Of a stretch of 64,000 nt of DNA, positions 27,474 to 36,767 are shown in pieces (within the stretch, counting starts at the first letter, position 1; every line of letters starts with the position of its first letter). The position numbers were made by a program, and so were the translations under genes. The stretch comes from Pseudaquabacterium pictum (GTDB lineage: Bacteria > Pseudomonadota > Gammaproteobacteria > Burkholderiales > Burkholderiaceae_C): the NCBI RefSeq assembly GCF_005403045.1, contig NZ_BJCL01000009.1, forward strand, positions 186,001 to 250,000, given 5' to 3'. The notes beneath the pieces are model-generated. The model saw nothing but the letters and a program-made list of their open reading frames with translations, was not told where the DNA came from and ran no database searches.

Positions 27474-28359
27474 AGGTCACCGCCTTCTGCAGCCGCGCGA
27501 ACATCAGGTCCAGCAGCATGCCCACCACACCGATCACCAGGATCGCGAAGATCACGTTGGGCAGGCTCAGGTTGTTCCACTCGTTCCACACGAAGTAGCC
27601 GATGCCGGTGCCGCCCACCAGCATCTCGGCGGCCACGATCACCAGCCAGGCGATGCCCATGCTGATGCGCATGCCGGTCAGGATGGTGGGCGCCGCGGCG
27701 GGCAGGATCACCTCGAAGGCGCGGCGGATCGGCTTGACCTCCAGGGTGCGCGCCACGTTCAACCACTCGCGCCGCACACCGGCCACGCCGAAGGCGGTGT
27801 TGATCAGCATCGGCCACACGCTGCAGATGAAGATCACGAAGATGCCGCTGATGGCCGAGTCCTTGATCGTGTACAGCGCCAGCGGCATCCAGGCCAGCGG
27901 GCTGATGGGCTTCAGCACCTGGATGAACGGGTCCAGCGCCTTGTAGGCCAGCGGGCTCATGCCGATCAGGAAGCCCAGCGGGATGGCCACCGCCATCGCG
28001 AGCAGGAAGCCCAGGCCCACCCGGCCCAGGCTGTGGGCCAGCTGCACGCCCAGGCCCTTGTCGTTGGGGCCGTTGTCGTAGAACGGGCGCGACAGGTTGG
28101 CCACCGCCGCGTCGGCCATCTGGCCCAGCGTGGGGAAGCCGCTCTTGCTGGCTGCTGGGGCGGCGCCGGCCGTCGGGTCCTTGCCCATCAGCTTGGCGTA
28201 CTCGATCTGCTCGGGCGTCAGCGTGGTGGCCGGGCCGGCCACCGCCGCCGGACGCAGCGTGGCCAGGTGCCAGATGCCCAGCAGCAGGCCCAGGATCAGC
28301 AGCGACAGCAGGCTGGCCTTGGCCCGGTCGCCCAGGCCGGTGGCGCGGGTGGCTGCCAT
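27463..28359 (-). CDS. Nitrate/cyanate-type ABC transporter permease
   Basis: A 298-residue NtrB-type permease. The helices include SLLSLLILGLLLGIWHLATL at the N-terminus and the BPD-type EAA loop (EVILPAAAPTILTGMRISMG near residues 215-234). A periplasmic insert of about 70 residues between the first and second helices is typical of the nitrate family. It starts one base after the binding-protein stop. Confidence 0.92.
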   Translation of the reverse strand: MAATRATGLGDRAKASLLSLLILGLLLGIWHLATLRPAAVAGPATTLTPEQIEYAKLMGKDPTAGAAPAASKSGFPTLGQMADAAVANLSRPFYDNGPNDKGLGVQLAHSLGRVGLGFLLAMAVAIPLGFLIGMSPLAYKALDPFIQVLKPISPLAWMPLALYTIKDSAISGIFVIFICSVWPMLINTAFGVAGVRREWLNVARTLEVKPIRRAFEVILPAAAPTILTGMRISMGIAWLVIVAAEMLVGGTGIGYFVWNEWNNLSLPNVIFAILVIGVVGMLLDLMFARLQKAVTYAD

Positions 28360-28360
28360 G

Positions 28361-29761
28361 TCAGGCCGCCTTGCTGATCGGGAAGCTCTTCAGGTAGGCA
28401 TCGGGCTGCGCCGGGTCGAACTCCTTGCCCATCACCTTGAACTTCTTGTAGGCGCCGTCGGGCACCGCCTGGCCCAGGGCCTTCATCTGCTTCTTGGCGT
28501 CGGTCAGCAGGAACACCTTCTCGGCCACCTGCTTGTAGTTGACGTCGCCCTTGAGGTAGCCCCAGCGCTTCATCTGGGTGAGCATCCACACGGCCATGCT
28601 CTGCCAGGGCACGGGGTCGAAATCGGCACGCTCGGGCACGTTGCGCACATTGCCCAGGCCGTCGGCGAACTTGCCGGTCAGCACCTGGGTGAGCACCGCC
28701 TCGGGCTGGTTGAGGTACTGCGCCGGGCTGATCACCTTGGCGATCAGCTCGCGGTTCTTGGCCTCGCGGGCCATGGCCGCGGCGGTGAGCACGCTGCGGA
28801 ACAGCGCGGCGAAGGTGTTGGGGTTCTGCTCGATGAAGGCGGTGGGCACGCCGAAGGCGCAGCAGGGGTGGCCGTCCCAGATCTCGCGGCTCAAGATGTG
28901 GATGAAGCCCACCTCCTCGAACACCGCGCGCTGGTTGAACGGATCGGGGCCGAGGAAGCCGTCGATGTTGCCGGCGCGCAGGTTGGCCACCATCTCGGCC
29001 GGCGGCGTCACCCGCAGCTGCACATCGGTGTCGGGGTTGATGCCGGCCTCGGCCAGGTAGTAGCGCAGCAGGAAGTTGTGGATGCTGTAGTCGAACGGGA
29101 TGGCGAACTTGAAGCCCTTCCAGTTCTTCGGATCCCGGTTGGTCTTGTGCTTGTTGGCCAGCACGATGGCCTGGCCGTTGATGTTCTGGATCGTCGCCAC
29201 ATTCATCGGCATCGCGGCCGAGCCCAGACCCAGGCTGATGGCCACCGGCATCGGGCTCAGGAAGTGCGTGGCGTCGTACTCCTTGTTCATGATCTTGTCG
29301 CGGATCAGCGCCCAGCCCGCCGTCTTCTGCAGCGACACGGTCAGCCCCTGCTGGCGGTAGAAGCCCAGCGGGTCGGCCATGATCAGCGGGCTGGCGCAGG
29401 TGATGGGGATGAAGCCGATCTTCAGGTCCTTCTTCTCCAGCGCGCCCTTCTCCTGGGCCATGGCCTGCAGGCTGGTGAGTGCACCGGCAGGCAGGGCGGC
29501 GGCGATGGCGGCCATCGCGCTACGGCGGCCCACCGCCTTCAGGAAGGCACGGCGCACCGGCTCCTGCGGGAAGATGGCCTTGATCAGGCTGGCCTCCATG
29601 AACTGGCGGCCCATGGTCTCGGTGTCGGGCAGCGTGGCGGCGCCGTGCTCGGTGGGCGCGTGGTCGGCGCCGCAGCTGCAGCGCAGCATCAGCGGGCGGT
29701 CGGCGTCGTAGGGGTCGTAGGCGCTGGCAGCGGTGGCGGGCGGGGTGGTGTCGTCGCGCAT
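28361..29761 (-). CDS. Nitrate/cyanate-type ABC transporter substrate-binding protein
   Basis: A 466-residue NrtA/CynA-like binding protein with a Tat signal that begins only at about residue 68 ([17 protein letters not shown]). Before it lies an unusual extension with a Cys-Ser-Cys pair ([17 protein letters not shown]). The ligand domain has [20 protein letters not shown] and the [18 protein letters not shown] region. ATG at 29761 has AGGAG 7 nt upstream. It is the first gene of the operon and is divergent from a sigma-54 activator. Confidence 0.9.
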   Translation of the reverse strand: MRDDTTPPATAASAYDPYDADRPLMLRCSCGADHAPTEHGAATLPDTETMGRQFMEASLIKAIFPQEPVRRAFLKAVGRRSAMAAIAAALPAGALTSLQAMAQEKGALEKKDLKIGFIPITCASPLIMADPLGFYRQQGLTVSLQKTAGWALIRDKIMNKEYDATHFLSPMPVAISLGLGSAAMPMNVATIQNINGQAIVLANKHKTNRDPKNWKGFKFAIPFDYSIHNFLLRYYLAEAGINPDTDVQLRVTPPAEMVANLRAGNIDGFLGPDPFNQRAVFEEVGFIHILSREIWDGHPCCAFGVPTAFIEQNPNTFAALFRSVLTAAAMAREAKNRELIAKVISPAQYLNQPEAVLTQVLTGKFADGLGNVRNVPERADFDPVPWQSMAVWMLTQMKRWGYLKGDVNYKQVAEKVFLLTDAKKQMKALGQAVPDGAYKKFKVMGKEFDPAQPDAYLKSFPISKAA

Positions 29762-29857
29762 GGGCAGGCTCCTGGATCTGGTGACCATGCTAGGAAGCAG
29801 GAAGCATGCGCACCATCGCGGGCCCGGTGGTTCTGTTGTGGGGCCGGCGTGGCGGCG

Positions 29858-29875
29858 TGTAGGGCTGGCCCTACA
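29858..29875. promoter_or_regulatory. TGTAGGGC-TG-GCCCTACA palindrome between cyanate operon and activator
   Basis: An 18-bp nearly perfect palindrome (8-bp arms, 2-bp centre; TGT-N12-ACA) in the 166-bp gap between the divergent binding-protein gene and the sigma-54 activator gene. Its position and TGT/ACA ends suit an upstream activating sequence for that activator. No convincing -24/-12 element was found on the minus strand. Confidence 0.6.
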
Positions 29876-29927
29876 AGGGATGCGGGTGGCACCGGATGGC
29901 CGGCTTCTTGCTGCCTGCCCCAGCGCC

Positions 29928-31547
<1,620 letters not shown>

Positions 31548-31595
31548 GACGCGGAGCCAAAGCAGTGCCAGGCAGGGCGGCTGTTGGACAGAGGG

Positions 31596-31925
31596 TCAAG
31601 CTCCACTGGCGAGCTTGGCGCTGACCAGGCGGTTCAGGCTGACGCCCTGCTCGCTGGCTTCGATGGCCAGGCGGCGGTGCTGCTCCGGCGGGATGCGCAC
31701 CTTGAACTCGCCGCTGTAGCGGCGGTCCGCCAAAGGCACGGGCACCGGCTCGCCATGGGCGGACATGTCGCGCACGCAGTCGGCCACGACGCTGCGAATG
31801 CCGGCCAGGGCTTCAGCGGGTGTGGCGGCCAGCCAGGACAGCGACGGGAACTCGGCGCACAGGCCCACATGCTCGGCATCCTCGGCAGACCAGGTGACGC
31901 GGTAGGTGTAGTGGTCAGAGTTCAT
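31596..31925 (-). CDS. hicB: HicB-family antitoxin
   Basis: A 109-residue HicB: the N-terminal partial RNase-H-like fold (YRVTWSAEDAEHVGLCAEFP, then ATPAEALAGIRSVVADCV) and a C-terminal ribbon-helix-helix (FKVRIPPEQHRRLAIEASEQ; SLNRLVSAKL). It should bind and neutralise the upstream HicA and repress the operon. Its start overlaps the hicA stop by 11 bp. Confidence 0.88.
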   Translation of the reverse strand: MNSDHYTYRVTWSAEDAEHVGLCAEFPSLSWLAATPAEALAGIRSVVADCVRDMSAHGEPVPVPLADRRYSGEFKVRIPPEQHRRLAIEASEQGVSLNRLVSAKLASGA

Positions 31926-32172
31926 TGCCTTGCCCTTTCAACTTGGCGATCGCCTGCAGCACTTGCCGCACCTGGTAGGCCTTGGCCTTCCCCTTGTCGT
32001 TCTGGATGTTGACCCGGGGGTCGCCGGCCCATGGTGTCTTGAAGACCGCGTGGCTGGAGCCGGACTGCCTGGCTGCGCCAAAGAAGTGTTCACACACGCT
32101 GACAAGGTCAGCAAAGCGCACACCGCCCGGCGACGACTCCATCTGCGCGAGGACCTTGACGATGTTCGCCAT
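31915..32172 (-). CDS. hicA: HicA-family mRNA interferase toxin
   Basis: An 85-residue HicA-like dsRBD-fold protein. The catalytic histidine is His41 in RQSGSSHAVFK, the family's GSxH motif. The N-terminal part (VRFADLVSVCEHFFG) is a little longer than in minimal HicA proteins. Toxin first, antitoxin second is the standard HicAB order. The gene is preceded at 8 bp by a strong inverted repeat. Confidence 0.85.
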   Translation of the reverse strand: MANIVKVLAQMESSPGGVRFADLVSVCEHFFGAARQSGSSHAVFKTPWAGDPRVNIQNDKGKAKAYQVRQVLQAIAKLKGQGNEL

Positions 32173-32180
32173 GGCTGAAA

Positions 32181-32200
32181 TGGTGTCACTATTGACACCA
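32181..32200. promoter_or_regulatory. Operator-like inverted repeat before hicA
   Basis: TGGTGTCA-CTAT-TGACACCA, a perfect 8-bp inverted repeat with a 4-nt centre, directly upstream of the hicA ATG. A TTGACG hexamer on the minus strand at 32208-32203 could be a -35 element, so the repeat would overlap the promoter. Autorepression by HicB or HicAB is the likely function. Confidence 0.7.
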
Positions 32201-32261
32201 ATCGTCAATGCTCCGGCGCGCAAGGCAAGGCCCGCACCGCCGCGCAAGCCGCCAAGCTTTG

Positions 32262-32288
32262 TCGACATTGATCGACAGATTGTTGACA
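32262..32288. repeat. Three phased (T)YGACA repeats
   Basis: TCGACA at 32262 and 32272 and TTGACA at 32283 repeat at 10 and 11 bp, one helical turn each. They stand between hicA and the sulfurtransferase gene. Binding by a regulator on one DNA face is possible; the last copy is also a consensus -35 hexamer on the plus strand. Confidence 0.4.
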
Positions 32289-32439
32289 TTCTGAAAGCCC
32301 ATCCAGGCGTCAGTCGTATCCGCCTTCCGCCAAAACCCCAACCACGACAAGCACTTGGCTGCGCACCAGCCCGCCGCTGCACCCTGGCACAGCCATTGCG
32401 CTGCATCAAGCACCCACCCCCACCCAGGAGCTTGCTGCG

Positions 32440-33321
32440 ATGACCCCCTCTCCCGTCCTGATCAGCCCCGCCGACCTGCAGAGCCTGATGGCCGCCGAGC
32501 CCACGGTGCTCATCGACACCCGCGATGCCGACACCTACGCCGCCGGCCACCTGCCGGGCGCCGTCAACATGCGCGAGATCTTCACCTTCCTGGCCAGCAG
32601 CACCGCCGAGGGACTGGAGGCGCTGAAGTCCAGCTTCGTCCAGGCCTTCGGCGCTGCCGGCCTGAGCGGCGCAGAGACCGCGGTGTTCTACGAAGACGCG
32701 CTGAACACCGGCTACGGCCAGAGCTGCCGCGGCTACTACCTGCTGACCTGGCTGGGCTACCCCAAGGTCAAGGTGCTGGCCGGCGGCTTCCCGGGCTGGA
32801 AGGCCGCGGGCGGCGAGGTGAGTACGGCCCCCGCCACGCCGGTGGCCGCCACGTTCCCCAGCATGCCGACCGCCGACGTGATGCTGACCAAGGACCAGAT
32901 GCTGGCCGCCCTGGGCCGGCCCGACATCACCCTGCTCGACGTGCGCGACATCGATGAATGGACCGGCGAGAGCAGCAGCCCCTACGGCAAGGACTTTGCG
33001 CCGCGCAAGGGCCGCCTGCCGGGCGCCAAGTGGATCGAGTGGTACCGCTTCATGAAGCCCACCGGCGCCGGCCCGGTGATGAAGAGCCCGCTGGAGGTGC
33101 AGGCCGAATGCGCCACCGCCGGCATCGCGCCCACTGACACCGTCTACCTCTACTGCTTCAAGGGCGCCCGCGCGTCCAACACCTTCCTGGCGCTGAAGCA
33201 GGCCGGCTTCAGCGACGTGCGCATGTACTTCGGCTCGTGGAACGAGTGGTCGCGTGACCCCGCGCTGCCGATCGACGACAGCCTGCCGCTGGCCGGCAGC
33301 GCGCTGAAGAAGGCCGCCTGA
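32440..33321 (+). CDS. Two-domain sulfurtransferase (rhodanese family)
   Basis: A 293-residue protein with two rhodanese domains. The first (IDTRDADTYAAGHLPGAVN) lacks an active-site Cys; the second (LDVRDIDEWTGE; HLPGA-like RLPGAKWIEW) carries the loop LYCFKGARASNT with the catalytic Cys at about residue 239. Such enzymes move sulfane sulfur from thiosulfate or mercaptopyruvate to cyanide or other acceptors. It starts an operon with OsmC, acyl-CoA-dehydrogenase-like and rubredoxin-reductase genes. Confidence 0.9.
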   Translation: MTPSPVLISPADLQSLMAAEPTVLIDTRDADTYAAGHLPGAVNMREIFTFLASSTAEGLEALKSSFVQAFGAAGLSGAETAVFYEDALNTGYGQSCRGYYLLTWLGYPKVKVLAGGFPGWKAAGGEVSTAPATPVAATFPSMPTADVMLTKDQMLAALGRPDITLLDVRDIDEWTGESSSPYGKDFAPRKGRLPGAKWIEWYRFMKPTGAGPVMKSPLEVQAECATAGIAPTDTVYLYCFKGARASNTFLALKQAGFSDVRMYFGSWNEWSRDPALPIDDSLPLAGSALKKAA

Positions 33322-33364
33322 GCCGCCACCCAATCCATTCCAACACCCCCTGGAGACCTGCCTG

Positions 33365-33913
33365 ATGTCCGCCGTGATCGAACCCACCACCGTGAAGACC
33401 CACCTGCGCCCCATCGACCGTGACGGCCTGATGGCCTTTGCCGCCGCCGGCCGCGGCAACCCCGCCAAGCGCGGCACCAACAAGGTCAAGACGGTGATGG
33501 AAGGCCAGTACCGCTCACTCAGCTACGTGGGCGACCACGCGCCGGTGGTGGTGGACGAGCCGCTGCACCTGTTCGGCGAGAACACCGCGCCCGCGCCCGG
33601 CGAGATCGTGCTGTCGGCGCTGGGCGGCTGCCTGGCGGTGGGCATCACCGCGGTGGCCACCTGGAAGCAGGTGCCGCTGTCGAAGCTGGAGCTGTTCTTG
33701 GAAGGCGACATCGGCAACCCCGCGGCCTGGGGCGCGGGTGGTGCCGAGATGCTGCCGCCGCAGATGGGCTTCCAGGCCATCCGGGTGAAGGTGGTGATCG
33801 AGGGTGACGCGCCGCGCGAGGTGCTGGACGAGATCGTGAAGCACGCCAACTTCTATTCGCCGGTGGCCAACAGCATGCGCAACCCGATCGCCTTCGACAT
33901 CGGCCTGGCCTGA
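33365..33913 (+). CDS. OsmC/Ohr-family protein
   Basis: A 182-residue OsmC-like protein. The first conserved cysteine lies in LSALGGCLAVGITAVATWK near residue 88; the second position usually seen in peroxidase members is not evident in the C-terminal half (HANFYSPVANSMRNPI), so it may act in sulfur-compound handling rather than as a classic hydroperoxidase. It is 43 bp after the sulfurtransferase gene and 15 bp before the dehydrogenase gene. Confidence 0.85.
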   Translation: MSAVIEPTTVKTHLRPIDRDGLMAFAAAGRGNPAKRGTNKVKTVMEGQYRSLSYVGDHAPVVVDEPLHLFGENTAPAPGEIVLSALGGCLAVGITAVATWKQVPLSKLELFLEGDIGNPAAWGAGGAEMLPPQMGFQAIRVKVVIEGDAPREVLDEIVKHANFYSPVANSMRNPIAFDIGLA

Positions 33914-33928
33914 CAGGGAGACGGCACC

Positions 33929-35050
33929 ATGGGCGCGCCTGAACAACTGCCGCTGCCGCTGGTGGAGGCCGTGCGCGTCATCGCGCAGGGCCCGCTGGCC
34001 GACGCTGCCGAAGCCATCGACCGCGGCAGCTACCCGCGCCACATCCTGCAGGCGCTGGGCGCGGCCGGGGCCTTCAGCGCCCACCTGGGGCCGGGCATGG
34101 CGGCGGGCGACTTTGCCGCCGCCATCCGCGCCAGTGCGGCGGTGTCGCAGGTGTGCGGCGCCACCGGCTTCATGGTGTGGTGCCAGCAAGTCTGCGGCTT
34201 CTATCTGCAGCAGGCCGCCAGCCCCACGCTGCAGCGTGAGCTGCTGCCGCTGCATGCCACCGGCGCCCGCCTGGGCGGCACCGGCATGAGCAACCCGATG
34301 AAGGCCTATGCCGGCATCGAGCCGCTGCTGCTGAAGGCCCGCCGGGTGGACGGCGGCTGGTGCATCAACGGCACCCTGCCCTGGGTCAGCAACCTGGGGC
34401 CCGACCACTATGCCGGCGTGCTGGCGGGGGTGGATGGCGAGGCGGGCGCCGCGCCCACCGAGGTGATGTTCCTGCTGCGCTGCGACGCGCCCGGCGTGGA
34501 GCTGCGCACCTGCCCCAGCTTCAGCGCGATGGAGGGCACCAACACCTGGGCGCTGCGCTGCACCGACCTGTTCGTGCCCGATGCGGATGTGATCGCCCAC
34601 CCGGCCAAGCCGCTGATCGGCCGCATCCGCGCCGGCTTCATCCTGCTGCAGTGCGGCTTTGGCCTGGGCGTGACCCAGGGCGCCATCGACGCGATGTGGC
34701 AGGTGGAGCCCGCGCTGGGCCATGTGAACTGCTTCCTGGAAGACCGGCCCGACAGCCTGCAGACCGAGCTGGACGCGCTGTGGGCCCGGGTGGAGACCCT
34801 GGCCGCCACGCCCTTCGACACCAGCACCGACTACTTCATCAACGTGCTCGACGCCCGCGCCCATGCCAGCGAGCTGGCGCTGCGCGCCGCGCAATCCAGC
34901 CTGCTGCATTCAGGCGCGCGGGGCTACCTGCTGTCCAACGGCGTGCAGCGCCGGGTGCGGGAATCGCACTTCGTCGCCATCGTCTCGCCGGCCATCAAGC
35001 ACCTGCGCAAGGAGATTGCGCGCTTGTCGGCCGCGGAGATGCCGGCATGA
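33929..35050 (+). CDS. Acyl-CoA-dehydrogenase-fold flavoprotein
   Basis: A 373-residue protein of the acyl-CoA dehydrogenase superfamily: N-terminal helical domain with AGAFSAHLGPGMAAGDF, middle beta-domain with GGTGMSNPMKAYAGIEPLLL and TLPWVSNLGPDHY, and a C-terminal helical bundle (SSLLHSGARGYLLSNGVQRR). It resembles the DszC/SfnB flavin monooxygenase-like branch as much as true CoA dehydrogenases. With a rhodanese and a rubredoxin reductase in the operon, an organosulfur substrate is plausible but not shown. Confidence 0.82.
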   Translation: MGAPEQLPLPLVEAVRVIAQGPLADAAEAIDRGSYPRHILQALGAAGAFSAHLGPGMAAGDFAAAIRASAAVSQVCGATGFMVWCQQVCGFYLQQAASPTLQRELLPLHATGARLGGTGMSNPMKAYAGIEPLLLKARRVDGGWCINGTLPWVSNLGPDHYAGVLAGVDGEAGAAPTEVMFLLRCDAPGVELRTCPSFSAMEGTNTWALRCTDLFVPDADVIAHPAKPLIGRIRAGFILLQCGFGLGVTQGAIDAMWQVEPALGHVNCFLEDRPDSLQTELDALWARVETLAATPFDTSTDYFINVLDARAHASELALRAAQSSLLHSGARGYLLSNGVQRRVRESHFVAIVSPAIKHLRKEIARLSAAEMPA

Positions 35051-36462
35051 CGGACGCGCTGCAGGCCCTGCCGTGGCGGCAGTTCATCTGCCGCGTGTGT
35101 GGATTGATCTACGACGAGCGGCTGGGTGATGCCGACAGCGGCCTGGCCGCCGGCACCCGCTTCAACGACATCCCCGACGACTGGGCCTGCCCGATCTGCG
35201 GCGTGGGCAAGGCGGATTTCGAGCCGCACGAGCCCGTGGCCATGGCCCGTGCCGCCAGCGCGCCGGCGGTGGCCATCGCCCCGCGCCAGGCCGGCATCGT
35301 GGTGGTGGGCGCCGGCCGCGCCGGCTGGCAGGTGGTGCAGGCGCTGCGGGCGCAGGGCTGCACCGCCCCCATCAGCATGGTGGCCGCCTGCAGCGGCGAT
35401 GTGTACGACAAGCCGCAGCTCAGCGTGGCCATGGCCCGGGCGCTGCCGCTGGCCGGCCTGGTGCGTGAGACGGCCGCCGCCGCCGCCCGGCGCCTGGGCG
35501 TGCACCTGTTGGCCGACACCCATGCGGTGGCGGTGGACCTGCCCGGCCGCCGCCTGCGCACCACCCGCGGCACTCTGCGCTGGCAGGCCCTGGTGCTGGC
35601 CCACGGCGCGGCACCGGCGCTGCCACCCGAACTGCCCGCCGCCCAGGTGTGGCGGGTGAACGACCTGGCGGCCTACCGCCGGCTGCGCGCCGCGCTGGAC
35701 GGCGGCCCGCAGCGCCTGGCCATCGTCGGCGCCGGCCTGGTGGGCTGCGAGCTGGCCAATGACCTGGCGCTGGCCGGCCACCAGATCCACCTGCTGGATG
35801 TGCAGGCCCAGCCGCTGGCGGCGCAGCTGCCACCGGCCGCCGGCCAGCGCCTGCTGGCCGCCTGGGCCGGGCTGCCGATCCAGTTCATCGGCGGCGCGCG
35901 GGTGACCGGCATGGCCGCCGCCGACGGCCCCGGCCCGCGCTGGCAGCTGACGCTGGCCGGCCAGGCCGAGCCGCTGCAGACCGGCCAGGTGCTGCGCGTG
36001 GACCAGGTGCTGTGCGCCACCGGCCTGCGCACACCCGGCCGGCTGGCCGCCAGCGCCGGCCTGGCCTTCGACACGGCCGCCGGCGGCATCACCGTGGATG
36101 GCCGCAGTGGCGCCACCAGCCAGCCGGGCATCTATGCGCTGGGGGATTGCGCGGTGGTGGATGGGCGCGCCAGCCGGTACATCGAGCCTATTGCGCGGCA
36201 GGCCGCCGCCATCTCGGCGCATATCCTGGGACTGCCGCTGCCGGACGGTGCCCCGCCGCCGATGCCGCTGCTCCGTGTCAAGACCTCGGCGCTGCCGATC
36301 ACGCTGAAGTGGCACGGCAGCGGCGCCGGCACTTGGCAGACCACCGTAGACACTGCCGACGAGTTGCGCCTGCTGCAGCATGACGCGCGGGGCGCCCTGC
36401 TGGCTACGCTGCTGGCACGTCGACCTGGCGGCGAAATCGGTAACCTAGGCACCGTCGTCTGA
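35047..36462 (+). CDS. Rubredoxin-rubredoxin reductase fusion protein
   Basis: A 471-residue fusion. Residues about 12-60 are a rubredoxin with both Cys pairs (CRVCGLIYDE and CPICGVGKADF) and the rest is a FAD/NAD(P)H reductase (VVVGAGRAGWQVVQAL; NAD motif IVGAGLVGCELANDLAL; FAD motif GIYALGDCAVV). The polypeptide would pass electrons from NAD(P)H via FAD to its own Fe centre and on to a partner oxygenase or oxidase. Start overlaps the previous stop (ATGA). It is the last gene before the AT-rich island. Confidence 0.9.
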   Translation: MTDALQALPWRQFICRVCGLIYDERLGDADSGLAAGTRFNDIPDDWACPICGVGKADFEPHEPVAMARAASAPAVAIAPRQAGIVVVGAGRAGWQVVQALRAQGCTAPISMVAACSGDVYDKPQLSVAMARALPLAGLVRETAAAAARRLGVHLLADTHAVAVDLPGRRLRTTRGTLRWQALVLAHGAAPALPPELPAAQVWRVNDLAAYRRLRAALDGGPQRLAIVGAGLVGCELANDLALAGHQIHLLDVQAQPLAAQLPPAAGQRLLAAWAGLPIQFIGGARVTGMAAADGPGPRWQLTLAGQAEPLQTGQVLRVDQVLCATGLRTPGRLAASAGLAFDTAAGGITVDGRSGATSQPGIYALGDCAVVDGRASRYIEPIARQAAAISAHILGLPLPDGAPPPMPLLRVKTSALPITLKWHGSGAGTWQTTVDTADELRLLQHDARGALLATLLARRPGGEIGNLGTVV

Positions 36463-36767
36463 CCATGTAGGTAAGGCTGGCTTTCGGCCTAACACTACGC
36501 GGCAAGCACTATGCGCTACGCGGTGCCAGCCGCCCCCGGCTGCCTTGATACTGGCGGCAAACTCGCGGCTATCGTGCGCTGCATGCTCACAGCGACAGGG
36601 CAGCTGGCGAGCGAGCATCGAGGAGATTTAAGGCAATTCGCTCGACTTGCCCAAGGTCCCGTCTTCCAATCAGTTTGACCCGCCTCGAAAACCGCGGCAA
36701 ATCCGCCTGCCGTTGGCGCACCGCCTGAGTGTGGGGTTCGTCATCGCTCGCTCGAAATGGATGCATG
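36463..36767. other. Non-coding gap with recombination core-like site at 36487-36493
   Basis: These 305 bp hold no convincing gene. GCCTAAC at 36487-36493 (GTTAGGC on the minus strand) exactly fits the GTTRRRY core of integron sites and lies 24 bp from the end of the rubredoxin-reductase gene. A CAGCCG/CGGCTG hairpin (36527-36542) follows. A minus-strand reading ending at 36587 looks weakly protein-like (PRFSRRVKLIGRRDLGQV) and could be a gene remnant, but no family was recognised. Confidence 0.5.

Noticed and set aside
29897-29912. Sigma-54 -24/-12-like match (TGGCCGG-CTTC-TTGCT) on the plus strand before the activator gene
   Set aside because: Spacing is right, but transcription would start about five bases before the ATG at 29928, leaving no room for a ribosome site; such matches also arise by chance in GC-rich sequence.
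32189-32413. Small minus-strand frame upstream of hicA
   Set aside because: It has no ribosome site and no recognisable domain, and overlaps the presumed hicA promoter region.
36487-36600. A full attC at the left end of the island
   Set aside because: The core GTTAGGC is present on the minus strand, but I found no matching second core or long stem, so it is listed only as a core-like site.
36587-36766. Minus-strand frame ending PAALSL after the DUF262 gene
   Set aside because: Part of it looks protein-like but no family, start or ribosome site could be found; kept only as a possible remnant in the gap entry.
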